DNA of 38,451 bases from Paracoccaceae bacterium. GTDB lineage: Bacteria > Pseudomonadota > Alphaproteobacteria > Rhodobacterales > Rhodobacteraceae. The stretch lies in assembly GCA_020832705.1 (NCBI GenBank), contig JAFIEE010000008.1:1-38451 (forward strand). The letters run 5' to 3'. A program made the position numbers and the translations under genes. How positions within the stretch are numbered: the stretch's first letter is position 1; every line of letters begins with the position of its first letter. Below are positions 9,672-19,608 of the stretch, one piece after another. Under the pieces are notes generated by a model that worked only from the letters and a program-made list of their open reading frames with translations, did no database searches and was not told the DNA's origin.

Positions 9672-10858
9672 GCGGTGTCTCCTGATGGATCGGTGCCGCG
9701 CCGGAACGGGCCAAGATCGGCCAGCAGGTCGATCTCGTGCTCGATGGCGCCGCGTTCCCGGGACAGGTATTCCGCCACGGCCTGATGAAAACCCGGGTCC
9801 GGGAAATGGTGCAGCGAATGCACCTTGCGCGGCAGGTATCCGCGCGCGAGCTTGTGCCCGCCCTGCGCCCCTGCTTCCACGCGTGCAAGCCCGTGACGCA
9901 GCGCGAAATCGATGGCGCGATGGTAGCAGAGTTCGAAATGCAGGCAGGGATGGTCCTCGGTGCACCCCCAATAGCGGCCGAAGAGCGCATCGCGCCCGAT
10001 GAAGTTCAGCGCCCCCGCCACCCAGACCCCGGCGCGCTTCGCCATGATCAGCAGCACATCATCGCGCATCGTTTCCTGCACCACATCGAAGAAGGCGCGG
10101 GTCAGATAGGGGCGGCCCCATTTGCGCGCGCCGGTATCCTGATAGAAGGCCCAGAACGCATCCCAGTGTTCGGGGCGCAGATCGTCGCCGGTGAGTTCGT
10201 GGATGGTGCCGCCAAAGGCTTGCGCGGTGGCGCGTTCCTTGCGGATCGCCTTGCGCTTGCGTGATGACAACGCACCGAGGAAGCCCTCGAAATCGCCGAA
10301 ATTCCGGTCATGCCAATGAAGCTGTTCGGTCACGCGGTGGAGATAGCCGCGCGCGCGGCCCGCCCCGGTTTCGGCCTCGGTGCAGAAGGTCACATGGGCC
10401 GAGGACAGTTGGTTCTCGGCCGCGGCGCGGGCCAGCCCCTGAAGAAGTGCATCCCCGGCGGCCTGCTGGTGGCCGGGGGCGGCCAGAACGCGCCGCCCGG
10501 TCGCGGGGGTGAAGGGCACAGCGCATTGCAGCTTGGGGTAATAGGATCGCCCGGCCCGCATCCAGGCATCGGCAAAGGCATGATCGAAGATGTATTCGCC
10601 CTGGCTGTGGCTTTTCACGTAGACCGGGGCGCAGGCGACCAGCCGCGCGCCTTCATGGACGGTGAAATGCTGCGGCGCCCAGCCGGTGCCGGGACCGACC
10701 GAGCCGGAAACTTCGAGCGCGTGGAGAAAGCGGTGCGTGGTGAACGGGTCTGCCGGGCGACCGATCATCGCCTCGGGGCAGGCGCAGGAATCCCACGCGG
10801 CTGCGGGAACCTGCGCGATCGCGGTGACCGACGAGAGTTGCACCTGCCGTGTCAGCAT
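9668..10858 (-). CDS. GNAT/FemAB-like N-acetyltransferase (DUF482-type peptidogalycan family)
   Basis: 396 aa, ...[31 protein letters not shown]...[50 protein letters not shown], characteristic of this family. Confidence 0.85.
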   Translation of the reverse strand: MLTRQVQLSSVTAIAQVPAAAWDSCACPEAMIGRPADPFTTHRFLHALEVSGSVGPGTGWAPQHFTVHEGARLVACAPVYVKSHSQGEYIFDHAFADAWMRAGRSYYPKLQCAVPFTPATGRRVLAAPGHQQAAGDALLQGLARAAAENQLSSAHVTFCTEAETGAGRARGYLHRVTEQLHWHDRNFGDFEGFLGALSSRKRKAIRKERATAQAFGGTIHELTGDDLRPEHWDAFWAFYQDTGARKWGRPYLTRAFFDVVQETMRDDVLLIMAKRAGVWVAGALNFIGRDALFGRYWGCTEDHPCLHFELCYHRAIDFALRHGLARVEAGAQGGHKLARGYLPRKVHSLHHFPDPGFHQAVAEYLSRERGAIEHEIDLLADLGPFRRGTDPSGDTA

Positions 10859-10939
10859 CCGCCCTTTCCCCTGCTGCCGCCACGCAATACGCCTTCGGAC
10901 GCCCGCAGCAAGCGTGCCGCGGGCGTCCGCTTCACCGGG

Positions 10940-11428
10940 TCAAAGCGCCGCCAGCATCGCCTCGCCGCCGGACAGATCGCAGGTGCCCGGCTTGTCGCCG
11001 GTGTTCAGCACCTTCACCACCCCGTCCTCGACCAGCATCGCATAGCGCTGCGAGCGGCCGTAGAACCCCACCGGGGGTGCATCGAAGGCCATGCCGATTT
11101 CGCGGGTGAAGGACCCGTCGGCATCGGCCAGCATGGTGATCCCGCCCGCACCCGCGCCGGTGGCCTTGTCCCAGGCCTGCATGACGAACAGGTCATTGAC
11201 GGCGATGCAGATGACCTCGTCCACGCCTTTTGCGGCCAGATCGTCCCGCACACGCAGGAAGCCGGGGACATGGGCGCTGTGACAGGTGGAGGAGAAGGCC
11301 GCAGGCACGGCGAAGATCACCGCCTTGCGACCCAGGATCAGGTCAGACAGATTGACCTTCTCGGGGCCGTTATCGCCCATGCGGCCCAATGTGGCCTCGG
11401 GCAGGGTGTCTCCGACGGAAATGGTCAT
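10940..11428 (-). CDS. peroxiredoxin (Prx5/AhpC-TSA type)
   Basis: 162 aa MTISVGDTLPEATLGRMGDNGPEKVNLSDLILGRKAVIFAVPAAFSSTCHSAHVPGF...; start within a much longer spurious ORF. Confidence 0.9.
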   Translation of the reverse strand: MTISVGDTLPEATLGRMGDNGPEKVNLSDLILGRKAVIFAVPAAFSSTCHSAHVPGFLRVRDDLAAKGVDEVICIAVNDLFVMQAWDKATGAGAGGITMLADADGSFTREIGMAFDAPPVGFYGRSQRYAMLVEDGVVKVLNTGDKPGTCDLSGGEAMLAAL

Positions 11429-11560
11429 GGCGGTCCTCGGCTTCAGTTGTGGGATAACCTGTTCGGTGCGATATAGACCCGGGCCGGGCGGCGGCCAGTG
11501 GCAAGGCTGCAATGGGCGACATTCGGGCGTGCCCGGGTTCGGGCGGAATTGGGGGATTTG

Positions 11561-12766
11561 ATGGCGGGGATCGTTGTGGTGGGGGCCGGGCAGGCGGGCG
11601 CGGCACTGGTGGCGAAGCTGCGCGCGGCTGGCCACACGGGCGCGATCACGCTGATCGGCGCCGAGCCGGTGCCGCCTTACCAGCGCCCGCCCTTGTCCAA
11701 GGCCTATCTGCTGGGCGAGATGGCACTGGAACGTCTGTTCCTGCGCCCGGCCAGTTTCTACGCCGAGAATGACATCGCCCTGATCACGGGGCAGCGGGTG
11801 CAGGCCATCGATCCGGGCGCGCGGCGGGTCAGGCTGGACGGGCAGGTTCTGAATTACGACCAGCTTGCCCTGACCACCGGGGCCGTGCCGCGGCGGCTTC
11901 CGCCGGGGCTGGGCGGCGATCTGGCGGGTGTCCATCTGGTCCGGTCGCTGACCGATGTGGACCGGATGGCGCCCGAATTCACCGCCGGGCGCCGGCTGGT
12001 GGTGGTGGGGGGCGGCTATATCGGGCTGGAAGCGGCGGCGGTGGCGGTGCAGCGGGGCCTGGAGGTGCAGGTGATCGAGGCCGCGCCGCGCATCCTGCAG
12101 CGCGTGGCAGCGGCAGAAACCTCGGATTACGTGCGCGCGCTGCACCGGCGGCATGGGGTGGAGATCATCGAAGGCGTGCCGCTGGCGCGTCTGACCGGGG
12201 CAGATGGGCGCGTGAGCGGCGCGGAACTGGCCGACGGGCGGGTGCTGGCGGCGGATTTCGTCATCTGCGGGATTGGCGTTGCGCCCGACATCGCGCTGGC
12301 CGAGGCGGCGGGGTTGACCATCGACAACGGTATTGCCACCGACAGCCTGGGCCGGACCAGCGCTCCGCATGTCTGGGCGGCGGGGGATTGTGCCTCGTTC
12401 CCGCTGGAAGGCGCGCGGATGCGGCTGGAAAGCGTGCAGAACGCCATCGATCAGGCCGAATGCGTGGCGCTGGACATGCTGGGCCAGGGCGCGGCTTACG
12501 CCCCCGAACCGTGGTTCTGGTCGGACCAGTATGACATGAAGCTGCAGATTGCCGGGCTGGGAACGGGCCATGACCGGGTGGTGGTGCGCGACGGCGGCGC
12601 GGGACGCAGCCACTGGTATTTCAGCGGCGCGCGGTTCATCGCCGTGGACGCGATGAACGATCCGCGCGCCTATATGGTCGGCAAGCGGCTTCTGGCGCTG
12701 GGACGCAGCCCCGATCCGGAGGCGCTGAGCGAACCGGGCACCGACCTGAAGCACCTGTTGCGCTGA
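11561..12766 (+). CDS. FAD-dependent oxidoreductase, ferredoxin/rhodocoxin reductase-like
   Basis: MAGIVVVGAGQAGAALVAKLRAAGHTGAITLIGAEPVPPYQRPPLSK...VVVGGGYIGLEAAAVA...WAAGDCASF; two Rossmann motifs and FAD motif. Confidence 0.9.
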   Translation: MAGIVVVGAGQAGAALVAKLRAAGHTGAITLIGAEPVPPYQRPPLSKAYLLGEMALERLFLRPASFYAENDIALITGQRVQAIDPGARRVRLDGQVLNYDQLALTTGAVPRRLPPGLGGDLAGVHLVRSLTDVDRMAPEFTAGRRLVVVGGGYIGLEAAAVAVQRGLEVQVIEAAPRILQRVAAAETSDYVRALHRRHGVEIIEGVPLARLTGADGRVSGAELADGRVLAADFVICGIGVAPDIALAEAAGLTIDNGIATDSLGRTSAPHVWAAGDCASFPLEGARMRLESVQNAIDQAECVALDMLGQGAAYAPEPWFWSDQYDMKLQIAGLGTGHDRVVVRDGGAGRSHWYFSGARFIAVDAMNDPRAYMVGKRLLALGRSPDPEALSEPGTDLKHLLR

Positions 12767-13344
12767 TGCGGATCGTCGGCGGGCGATTGCGCGGGCTGAC
12801 ACTGGCGCAGGTGGGGGACGGGGATTCGCAGGCGCATCTGCGCCCCACCCCCGACCGGGTGCGCGAGGCGCTGTTCAACATTCTCTCGGGGGGCGCGTTC
12901 GGAGATCCGGTGACCGGGGCGCGGGTGCTCGATCTGTTCGCCGGGACCGGGGCGCTCGGGTTGGAAGCGCTGTCGCGCGGGGCCGCGCAGGTCACATTCG
13001 TCGATGACGGGACGGCGGCGCGGGCGCTCATCCGCGCCAATATCGACAAGGCGCGTGCCATGGGGGTGACGAAGCTCTACCGGCGCGATGCGACCCGACT
13101 GGGCGAAAACCGGGGGCCGGGATTTTCGCTGTTGTTTCTCGACCCGCCCTATGGGCGGGGGCTGGGGGAGCGGGCGCTGACCTCGGCGGTGGCGGGCGGC
13201 TGGCTGGCGCAGGGCGCGGTGGTGGTCTGGGAGGAGCGCGCCCCGCAGGTCCCACCGCCGGGATTTGGATTGCTGGACCGGCGCCGTTATGGCGAAACGC
13301 ATCTGACGCTGCTGCGTTACGAACCTGACCCGCCGTCATCGTAG
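12766..13344 (+). CDS. rsmD: 16S rRNA (guanine(966)-N(2))-methyltransferase RsmD
   Basis: MRIVGGRLRGLTL...RPTPDRVREALFNIL...VLDLFAGTGALGLEALSRGA...LLFLDPPYG (DPPY motif). Confidence 0.93.
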   Translation: MRIVGGRLRGLTLAQVGDGDSQAHLRPTPDRVREALFNILSGGAFGDPVTGARVLDLFAGTGALGLEALSRGAAQVTFVDDGTAARALIRANIDKARAMGVTKLYRRDATRLGENRGPGFSLLFLDPPYGRGLGERALTSAVAGGWLAQGAVVVWEERAPQVPPPGFGLLDRRRYGETHLTLLRYEPDPPSS

Positions 13345-14030
13345 CGCGCCCAGATCGGAGTGTCGCCAAGGGTGGCGACAAAAGCGCTGTGGGCGGCGCG
13401 CTCGGCCCCGGTCAGGCGCGGCGGGAGCGGGCGCGGACGCGGGCCGGGGCGCCAGGTGCGGGTTTGCCGGAGCCCTTCGGCGGGGGTGACGGCGGGACCG
13501 GAGAGGCCGAAATCCGGCTGCCGCCCGCCGATCAGTTCCAGATAGACCTCGGCGAGGATTTCACTGTCCAGAAGCGCGCCATGCTTTTCCCGACCCGAGT
13601 TGTCGATGCCGAAGCGGCGACAGAGGGCATCGAGCGAGGCGGGTGATCCGGGAAACCGCCTGCGCGCCAGTGCCAGCGTATCGAGCGCCTGCGCCTCGGG
13701 CAGGGTGGCGCGGCGGGCCCAGGTCAGTTCGGCGTTGATGAAACGCATGTCGAAGGGCGCATTGTGAATCACCATCCGGTCGGTGCCGACGAAGGCGAGG
13801 AACGCCTCCACGATCTGGTCGAACGGCGGATATTGCGCGAGGAAGTCGTCCCCCAGACCGTGGACGGCGAAGGCTTCGGCGGTCATCGGGCGCTGGGGGT
13901 TGATGTATTGGTGATAGGTGCGCCCGGTGGGCATGTGGTTGATCAGTTCCACGGCGCCGATTTCGACGATGCGATGGCCTTCGTCCGGGTCCAGTCCGGT
14001 GGTTTCGGTGTCCATGACAAGCTCACGCAT
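13317..14030 (-). CDS. dnaQ: DNA polymerase III subunit epsilon
   Basis: MRELVMDTETTGLDPDEGHRIVEIGAVEL...FAVHGLGDDFL...IHNAPFDMRFINAEL...SLDALCRRFGIDNSGREKHGALLDSEILAEVYLEL. Confidence 0.95.
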   Translation of the reverse strand: MRELVMDTETTGLDPDEGHRIVEIGAVELINHMPTGRTYHQYINPQRPMTAEAFAVHGLGDDFLAQYPPFDQIVEAFLAFVGTDRMVIHNAPFDMRFINAELTWARRATLPEAQALDTLALARRRFPGSPASLDALCRRFGIDNSGREKHGALLDSEILAEVYLELIGGRQPDFGLSGPAVTPAEGLRQTRTWRPGPRPRPLPPRLTGAERAAHSAFVATLGDTPIWARYDDGGSGS

Positions 14031-14640
14031 GGCCGGGCTCCGTGGGGATGATCTGCGCGACCAGAGCCTGCACCGCGGCGCGGGTGCTTTCAAGATCGCG
14101 GGTTTCGATGACATGGGTGGCGCGGGCGCGTTTTTCGGCGTCCGGCATCTGGCGGGCAAGGATGGTCCGGAACTGCGCCTCGGTCATGCCGGGGCGGGCA
14201 AGGACGCGGGCGCGCTGTGCCTCGGGCGGAGCGGAGACGACGAGCGTGGCATCGCAAAACCGGTCCGCGCCGGTTTCGAACAGCAGCGGGATATCGAGGA
14301 CGATCAGCGGGGCGCTGGCGCGCGCGTCGATGAATGCGGTGCGGTCCCGGGCAACAAGCGGGTGAACGACCGCTTCCAGCCGGGCAAGTGCACTGTCATC
14401 GGCGGCGATCCAGCGCTTGAGCGCGGCGCGGTCGATTCCCCCGGCGGTGGCGGCTTCCGGGCAAAGCGCGGCCACCGGAGCGACAGCGGCGCCGCCGGGG
14501 CCGTAAAGTCGGTGCACGGCAGCGTCGGCATCCCAGACGGGGATGCCGGCATCGCGGAACATCTGCGCCGTGGTGGTCTTGCCCATGCCGATGGAGCCGG
14601 TGAGACCCAGAAGGAAGGGGCGGTCTGCGGGGGGCTTCAT
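14023..14640 (-). CDS. coaE: dephospho-CoA kinase
   Basis: FLLGLTGSIGMGKTTTAQMFRDAGIPVWDADAAVHRLY...PLLFETG, CoaE signature. Confidence 0.95.
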   Translation of the reverse strand: MKPPADRPFLLGLTGSIGMGKTTTAQMFRDAGIPVWDADAAVHRLYGPGGAAVAPVAALCPEAATAGGIDRAALKRWIAADDSALARLEAVVHPLVARDRTAFIDARASAPLIVLDIPLLFETGADRFCDATLVVSAPPEAQRARVLARPGMTEAQFRTILARQMPDAEKRARATHVIETRDLESTRAAVQALVAQIIPTEPGHA

Positions 14641-15464
14641 GGCGCCAGCACGGCGTCGCGCAGGGCCGGGGTGACAGCGGGCGCGTGCCCGAACCAGCGT
14701 TCGAAACCGGGCGCGGCCTGATGCAGGAGCATTCCCAGACCGTCCACCGTGGTGCAGCCAACGGCGGCCGCATCGCGCAGGAGCGGGGTTTCCAGGGGAG
14801 TATAGACGATGTCGGTCACGGTCATCGCAGGATCGAGCACCTCCGCCGGGAAGTCCAGCGGGGGTTGTCCTGTCATGCCCAGCAGCGTGGTATTGACCAC
14901 GAGCGCAGCGCCACTGGCCCCCTTGCCCCGGTCCGGCCAGTCGATGACGCGGACCGGCCCGCCAAGATCGCGCGCGAGCACGTCGGCGCGGGTGCGGGTG
15001 CGGTTGGTCAGGCGTATTTCGGGCACGCCGGCATCGATCAGCGCCACGAGCACCGCGCGCGCCGCCCCCCCGGCCCCGAGGACAAGCGCGGGTCCGGCAC
15101 TCGGGGTCCATCCCGGCGCCCCTTCGGCCAGGCTGCGCAGGAAGCCGATGCCATCGGTGTTGTCAGCATGGATGCCGGTTTCGGTGAAGGTGAGCGTGTT
15201 GGCCGCCCCGATGCGGCGGGCACGGTCGGTGGCCTCTGCGGCGAAATCGAGCACGGCTTCCTTGTGCGGCACGGTCACGTTGATGCCGCGAAACCCCATG
15301 CGGGGCAGCAGATCGAGCGCATCGGCCAGATCGCCGGGGGCGATCTCGAGCGGAACGTAATGCCCGGCGATCCCGTATTCGCGCAGCCAGTGACCATGCA
15401 GGCGTGGCGAGCGGCTATGTCCGACAGGATATCCGATGACACCGGCCAGTGGTATACGGGTCAT
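14637..15464 (-). CDS. aroE: shikimate dehydrogenase
   Basis: 275 aa, VIGYPVGHSRSPRLHGHWL...GFRGINVTVPHKEAVL...VLGAGGAARAV. Confidence 0.95.
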   Translation of the reverse strand: MTRIPLAGVIGYPVGHSRSPRLHGHWLREYGIAGHYVPLEIAPGDLADALDLLPRMGFRGINVTVPHKEAVLDFAAEATDRARRIGAANTLTFTETGIHADNTDGIGFLRSLAEGAPGWTPSAGPALVLGAGGAARAVLVALIDAGVPEIRLTNRTRTRADVLARDLGGPVRVIDWPDRGKGASGAALVVNTTLLGMTGQPPLDFPAEVLDPAMTVTDIVYTPLETPLLRDAAAVGCTTVDGLGMLLHQAAPGFERWFGHAPAVTPALRDAVLAP

Positions 15465-16054
15465 GGCAGTTCCTTGCGATCATGAAGAAAATTCAGGAGG
15501 GGCAGCAACGGCAGCCCCAGGATGGTGAAGTGATCACCTTCGATCCGGTGGAAAAGGCGGATGCCTTCACCCTCGATCCTGTAGCCGCCGACACAGCCTT
15601 GGACCGCCGCCCAGTTCCGCGAAACATAGGCGGTGATGGCATCATCCGGCAGGTTGCGCATCCAGAGCTCGGCCGTTGTGACCGCGCGCCAGACGGGGCG
15701 GCCGTCCTGGTGGATCACTCCGGCGGAGTGCAACTTGTGCGACTGGCCGCGCAACTGGCGCAACTGCTCCTCGAGCGCGGCGGGTGACTCCGGCTTCGCC
15801 AGAGCCTGCCCCTTGAATTCGAGCACCTGGTCGCAGCCGAGCACCAGCGCCTCGGCGTTCCTCAGACCGATCTTCTGCGCCTTGGCTTCGGCGAGTGCGT
15901 CGGCCATGTCGCGTGGGGAGATGCGCTCGGCATCGAGGCTTGCGCGCAGGGCGGGCTCGTCGACCCGCGGGGACATTGCGTGGACATGCAGTCCGGCGGC
16001 CAGCAACAGGGCAAGGCGCGTGGGAGATGAAGACGCGAGGATCACGGGTGTCAT
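15461..16054 (-). CDS. maf: Maf family nucleotide pyrophosphatase
   Basis: 197 aa, VILASSSPTRLALLLAAGL...SPRVDE...VLGCDQVL. Confidence 0.93.
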   Translation of the reverse strand: MTPVILASSSPTRLALLLAAGLHVHAMSPRVDEPALRASLDAERISPRDMADALAEAKAQKIGLRNAEALVLGCDQVLEFKGQALAKPESPAALEEQLRQLRGQSHKLHSAGVIHQDGRPVWRAVTTAELWMRNLPDDAITAYVSRNWAAVQGCVGGYRIEGEGIRLFHRIEGDHFTILGLPLLPLLNFLHDRKELP

Positions 16055-16447
16055 GGTGACAACTATGTGGGCAAGTCACCGGGACGCAAGGGACGAAGAG
16101 CGGAAAACCGCCCCTCCATCCGCGCCCGGCGGCAGTGTCGGCATACCGTCACTGTTCGGCGCTGCCCTTCTTCCACAGGGAAAGGTCGCGGGCGGCGGGT
16201 GTGGACAGTTTGTGCATCAGCTTTGGGCAGTGGCGATACCGCTGCCGGCTGATCAATATCCAGGCTCTGGAATACTTGTGTTAAATTCGTCTCTGCGGAC
16301 TTCTCCGGAGGGCTTGCGATGGCTCCGGAGCTGGGGAAAAGGCTGTGGATGACCGAATAATCCAGATTCCCACAGGACCATCTACATCATCATTCCTTTT
16401 TCTTTGTTCCTGATATGGTAGTGGGGAAGCGCGCAACGGAGGCGTCG
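16055..16447. other. oriC: candidate chromosomal replication origin region (oriC)
   Basis: Divergent gap between maf-aroE-coaE-dnaQ (-) and hemJ-rho-mnmE-mnmG-rsmG-parA-parB (+); DnaA-box-like TGTGGATGA at 16344-16352 (reverse TCATCCACA, 1 mismatch to TTATCCACA), weaker TCCACA-core sites at 16169-16177 and 16200-16208, and a relatively AT-rich stretch ~16375-16425. Confidence 0.5.
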
Positions 16448-16888
16448 ATGCTGTCTGCGGTATACCCTTGGATCAAGGCGATCCATATCATGGCGGTGAT
16501 CGCCTGGATGGCCGGGCTGTTCTATCTGCCGCGGCTTTTCGTCTATCATGCCGAGCGAGGAACCGACGCGGAGGAGCCGCGCCGGTCCTTTGTGATCATG
16601 GAGGAGAAGTTGCTGCGCGTGATCATGAACCCGGCCATGATTGTGGCCTGGGCGGCGGGGCTGGCGCTGGCGGCAACGCCGGGTGTTCTTGCCTGGTCGA
16701 TGGTCTGGGTGTGGCTGAAACTGGCGGCGATCATCGGCATGACCTGGTTCCACATCTGGCTGGCGCGGCAGCGCCGCCTGATGGCGTCCGGGACGCCTCC
16801 CCACAGCGGGGGGTTCTATCGTGCGATGAACGAGGTGCCGACCGTGCTGATGGTGGTGATTGTCCTGGCCGTGGTGGTGAAATTCTGA
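16448..16888 (+). CDS. hemJ: protoporphyrinogen oxidase HemJ (UPF0093 family membrane protein)
   Basis: MLSAVYPWIKAIHIMAVIAWMAGLFYLPRLFVYHAE...WFHIWLARQRR; start at internal ATG. Confidence 0.88.
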   Translation: MLSAVYPWIKAIHIMAVIAWMAGLFYLPRLFVYHAERGTDAEEPRRSFVIMEEKLLRVIMNPAMIVAWAAGLALAATPGVLAWSMVWVWLKLAAIIGMTWFHIWLARQRRLMASGTPPHSGGFYRAMNEVPTVLMVVIVLAVVVKF

Positions 16889-17019
16889 CGCTGCAGGGGT
16901 TCGATTGACTCGGGCGCCATGGTGGCTTAGAGACGAGGTGTCGGCAGTCCTGCCTTGGCAATCTCATGATCACCCCTGACGAGTGACTGCGCGCCATGCG
17001 TGGTCCGTGGACCATTCCC

Positions 17020-18291
17020 ATGACCCAAGAACACCTGAACCTGGCCGATCTGAAGGCGAAGAGTCCGGCCGAGTTGCTGGCGATGGCCGAGGAGCTGGAG
17101 ATCGAGAACGCATCGAGTATGCGCAAGGGCGAGATGATGTTCTCGATCCTCAAGGAACGCGCCGAGGAAGGTTGGGAAATCTACGGCGACGGGGTTCTGG
17201 AGGTGCTTCAGGACGGGTTCGGTTTCCTGCGCTCACCGGAAGCGAATTACCTGCCTGGTCCAGACGATATCTATGTCTCGCCCGACATGATCAGGAAGTT
17301 TTCGCTCCGGACCGGGGATACGGTCGAGGGATTGATCCAGGCGCCATTGGAAACCGAGCGGTATTTTGCGCTCACGGCAGCGACGCAGATCAACTTCGAT
17401 TCGCCGGAACGGGCGCGGCACAAGGTGCATTTTGACAACCTGACGCCGCTTTATCCTGATGAGCGGTTCAGAATGGAGATTGCAGACCCGACGATCAAGG
17501 ACCGCTCGGCGCGGATCATCGACATTGTGGCGCCCCTGGGCAAGGGACAGCGGGCGTTGATCGTCGCCCCCCCGCGGACGGGGAAAACTGTTTTACTTCA
17601 GAATATTGCGCATTCCATAGAGAGCAATCATCCGGAATGTTACCTGATTGTCCTGTTGATCGACGAGCGCCCGGAAGAAGTGACGGACATGCAGCGCAGC
17701 GTCAAGGGAGAGGTCATCGCCTCGACCTTTGACGAACCTGCGACACGGCACGTGGCGGTCTCGGAAATGGTGATCGAGAAGGCGAAGCGGTTGGTGGAGC
17801 ACAAGCGCGATGTGGTCATCCTGCTTGATTCGATCACCCGGTTGGGGCGGGCGTTCAATACGGTTGTCCCGTCTTCGGGCAAGGTATTGACCGGGGGTGT
17901 GGATGCCAATGCGCTGCAAAGGCCCAAGCGGTTCTTTGGCGCGGCGCGGAACATCGAAGAGGGCGGGTCGCTGACGATCATCGCCACGGCGCTGATCGAT
18001 ACCGGTTCGCGCATGGACGAGGTCATCTTCGAAGAATTCAAGGGCACCGGCAACAGCGAGATCGTGCTGGACCGCAAGGTGGCCGACAAGCGCGTGTTCC
18101 CGGCGATGGATATCCTGAAGTCCGGAACCCGGAAGGAGGATCTGCTGATCGAAAAATCGGATCTGCAGAAGACCTTCGTGCTGCGGCGGATCCTGAATCC
18201 GATGGGCACCACCGATGCGATCGAGTTCCTGATCTCGAAGCTCAAGCAGACCAAGAGCAACGCGGACTTCTTTGATTCAATGAACACCTGA
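17020..18291 (+). CDS. rho: transcription termination factor Rho
   Basis: [26 protein letters not shown]...[24 protein letters not shown]...[15 protein letters not shown]; start at second Met of ORF (16996 also possible). Confidence 0.95.
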   Translation: MTQEHLNLADLKAKSPAELLAMAEELEIENASSMRKGEMMFSILKERAEEGWEIYGDGVLEVLQDGFGFLRSPEANYLPGPDDIYVSPDMIRKFSLRTGDTVEGLIQAPLETERYFALTAATQINFDSPERARHKVHFDNLTPLYPDERFRMEIADPTIKDRSARIIDIVAPLGKGQRALIVAPPRTGKTVLLQNIAHSIESNHPECYLIVLLIDERPEEVTDMQRSVKGEVIASTFDEPATRHVAVSEMVIEKAKRLVEHKRDVVILLDSITRLGRAFNTVVPSSGKVLTGGVDANALQRPKRFFGAARNIEEGGSLTIIATALIDTGSRMDEVIFEEFKGTGNSEIVLDRKVADKRVFPAMDILKSGTRKEDLLIEKSDLQKTFVLRRILNPMGTTDAIEFLISKLKQTKSNADFFDSMNT

Positions 18292-18319
18292 CCCGTATCG
18301 GCGCCTGGAGCGGGGGGAA

Positions 18320-19606
18320 ATGGATACGATCTTTGCCTTGTCGACGGCGCGCGGGCGGGCCGGGGTGGCGGTGATCAGGGTGTCGGGATCCCTGGCTTGG
18401 TCGGCGGCGGAACGCATGGCCGGACCCGGACTCGGTCCGCGCAGGGCAAGCCTGCGAAAGTTGCGGGATGCCGAGGGCCGTGTTCTTGATTCGGCGGTTG
18501 TGCTGCTTTTCGAGCGCGGCGCGAGCTTTACCGGTGAGGATGTGGCCGAGTTCATGGTGCATGGCAGCCCGGCGGTTGTTGCTGCGGTGGAATCGGAGCT
18601 TGGGCGTCTGACCGGTCTTCGCTATGCGGAGCCGGGTGAATTCACCCGGCGGGCATTGATGAACGGTGTTCTGGACCTGGTGCAGGTGGAGGGGCTGGGG
18701 GATCTTCTCCAGGCCGATACCGAACGGCAGCGGTCCCAGGCGATGGCGCTGATGGAGGGCGCGCTGGGGCGCCGGGTGGCCGGGTGGCGCGATGTGCTGG
18801 TGCGAGCGGCTGCGCTGATGGAAGCCGAGATCGATTTCGCGGATGAAGGCCTTGGGCAGTTCGATGTGCAGGCTGCTGCCTGCATTGCCGAAGTGGTGCC
18901 GCAGATCGCGCGCGAGCTGCGTGCGGTTCCCGGGCGCGAAAAGCTGCGCGACGGGTTTCAGGTGGCGATCGTCGGACCGGTGAATGCCGGAAAGTCGACG
19001 CTTCTGAATGCTCTGGCCGGGCGGGAGGCTGCGATCACCTCGGCCGTTGCCGGCACGACGCGGGACGTGATCGAAGTGCGTATGGATATCGGCGGGTTTT
19101 CCGTCACCTTGCTGGATACCGCCGGGATTCGGGCCTCGGAGGATGAGATCGAGCGGCAGGGAGTAGATCGGGCCCTCCATCGGGCTGACGAGGCGGATAT
19201 CCGTGTGGTATTGCTTGAGTCGCCGGGGGCGGAGCCTGTTGTTCCGCCGCGGCCCGGGGATATCGTGCTTGTGGGCAAGGGCGACCTTTTCCCGGGCCAC
19301 GACGAGGTGGTATCGGGACTGACCGGCGTCGGGGTGGAGCAACTGCTTCGGAGGCTGGCGGAGCGTTGCGTGGCGATGACTCCGAGTGATGGGCTGGCAG
19401 TGAATCTTCGGCAGGAAACGGCGTTGCGGCTTGCGCATGAGGCGCTGTTACAGGCGGGGACCGAACTGGAGAAGCCGGAGCACGCCCCGGAACTTGTGTC
19501 TGTCGGGATTCGCAGGGCGTTGAGCGCGCTGGACGGCATGATGGGTAAGGTTGGTGTAGAGGATATACTTGGGGAGATCTTCGCCAGGTTCTGCATCGGA
19601 AAGTAG
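18320..19606 (+). CDS. mnmE: tRNA uridine-5-carboxymethylaminomethyl(34) synthesis GTPase MnmE
   Basis: 428 aa [23 protein letters not shown]...[35 protein letters not shown]...CIGK C-terminus (Cys of CxGK). Confidence 0.95.
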   Translation: MDTIFALSTARGRAGVAVIRVSGSLAWSAAERMAGPGLGPRRASLRKLRDAEGRVLDSAVVLLFERGASFTGEDVAEFMVHGSPAVVAAVESELGRLTGLRYAEPGEFTRRALMNGVLDLVQVEGLGDLLQADTERQRSQAMALMEGALGRRVAGWRDVLVRAAALMEAEIDFADEGLGQFDVQAAACIAEVVPQIARELRAVPGREKLRDGFQVAIVGPVNAGKSTLLNALAGREAAITSAVAGTTRDVIEVRMDIGGFSVTLLDTAGIRASEDEIERQGVDRALHRADEADIRVVLLESPGAEPVVPPRPGDIVLVGKGDLFPGHDEVVSGLTGVGVEQLLRRLAERCVAMTPSDGLAVNLRQETALRLAHEALLQAGTELEKPEHAPELVSVGIRRALSALDGMMGKVGVEDILGEIFARFCIGK

Positions 19607-19608
19607 GG

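Noticed and set aside
11440-11460. TTATCCCACA on the minus strand (plus TGTGGGATAA), near-DnaA box upstream of the peroxiredoxin
   Set aside because: Extra C relative to TTATCCACA and no cluster of further boxes; not an origin signal.
10940-12802. 620-aa minus ORF ending in peroxiredoxin
   Set aside because: Only the last 162 aa are a protein family; the upstream part is antisense to the FAD oxidoreductase.
16900-16921. tRNA T-arm-like GGTTCGATT between hemJ and rho
   Set aside because: No surrounding cloverleaf could be built; isolated chance match.
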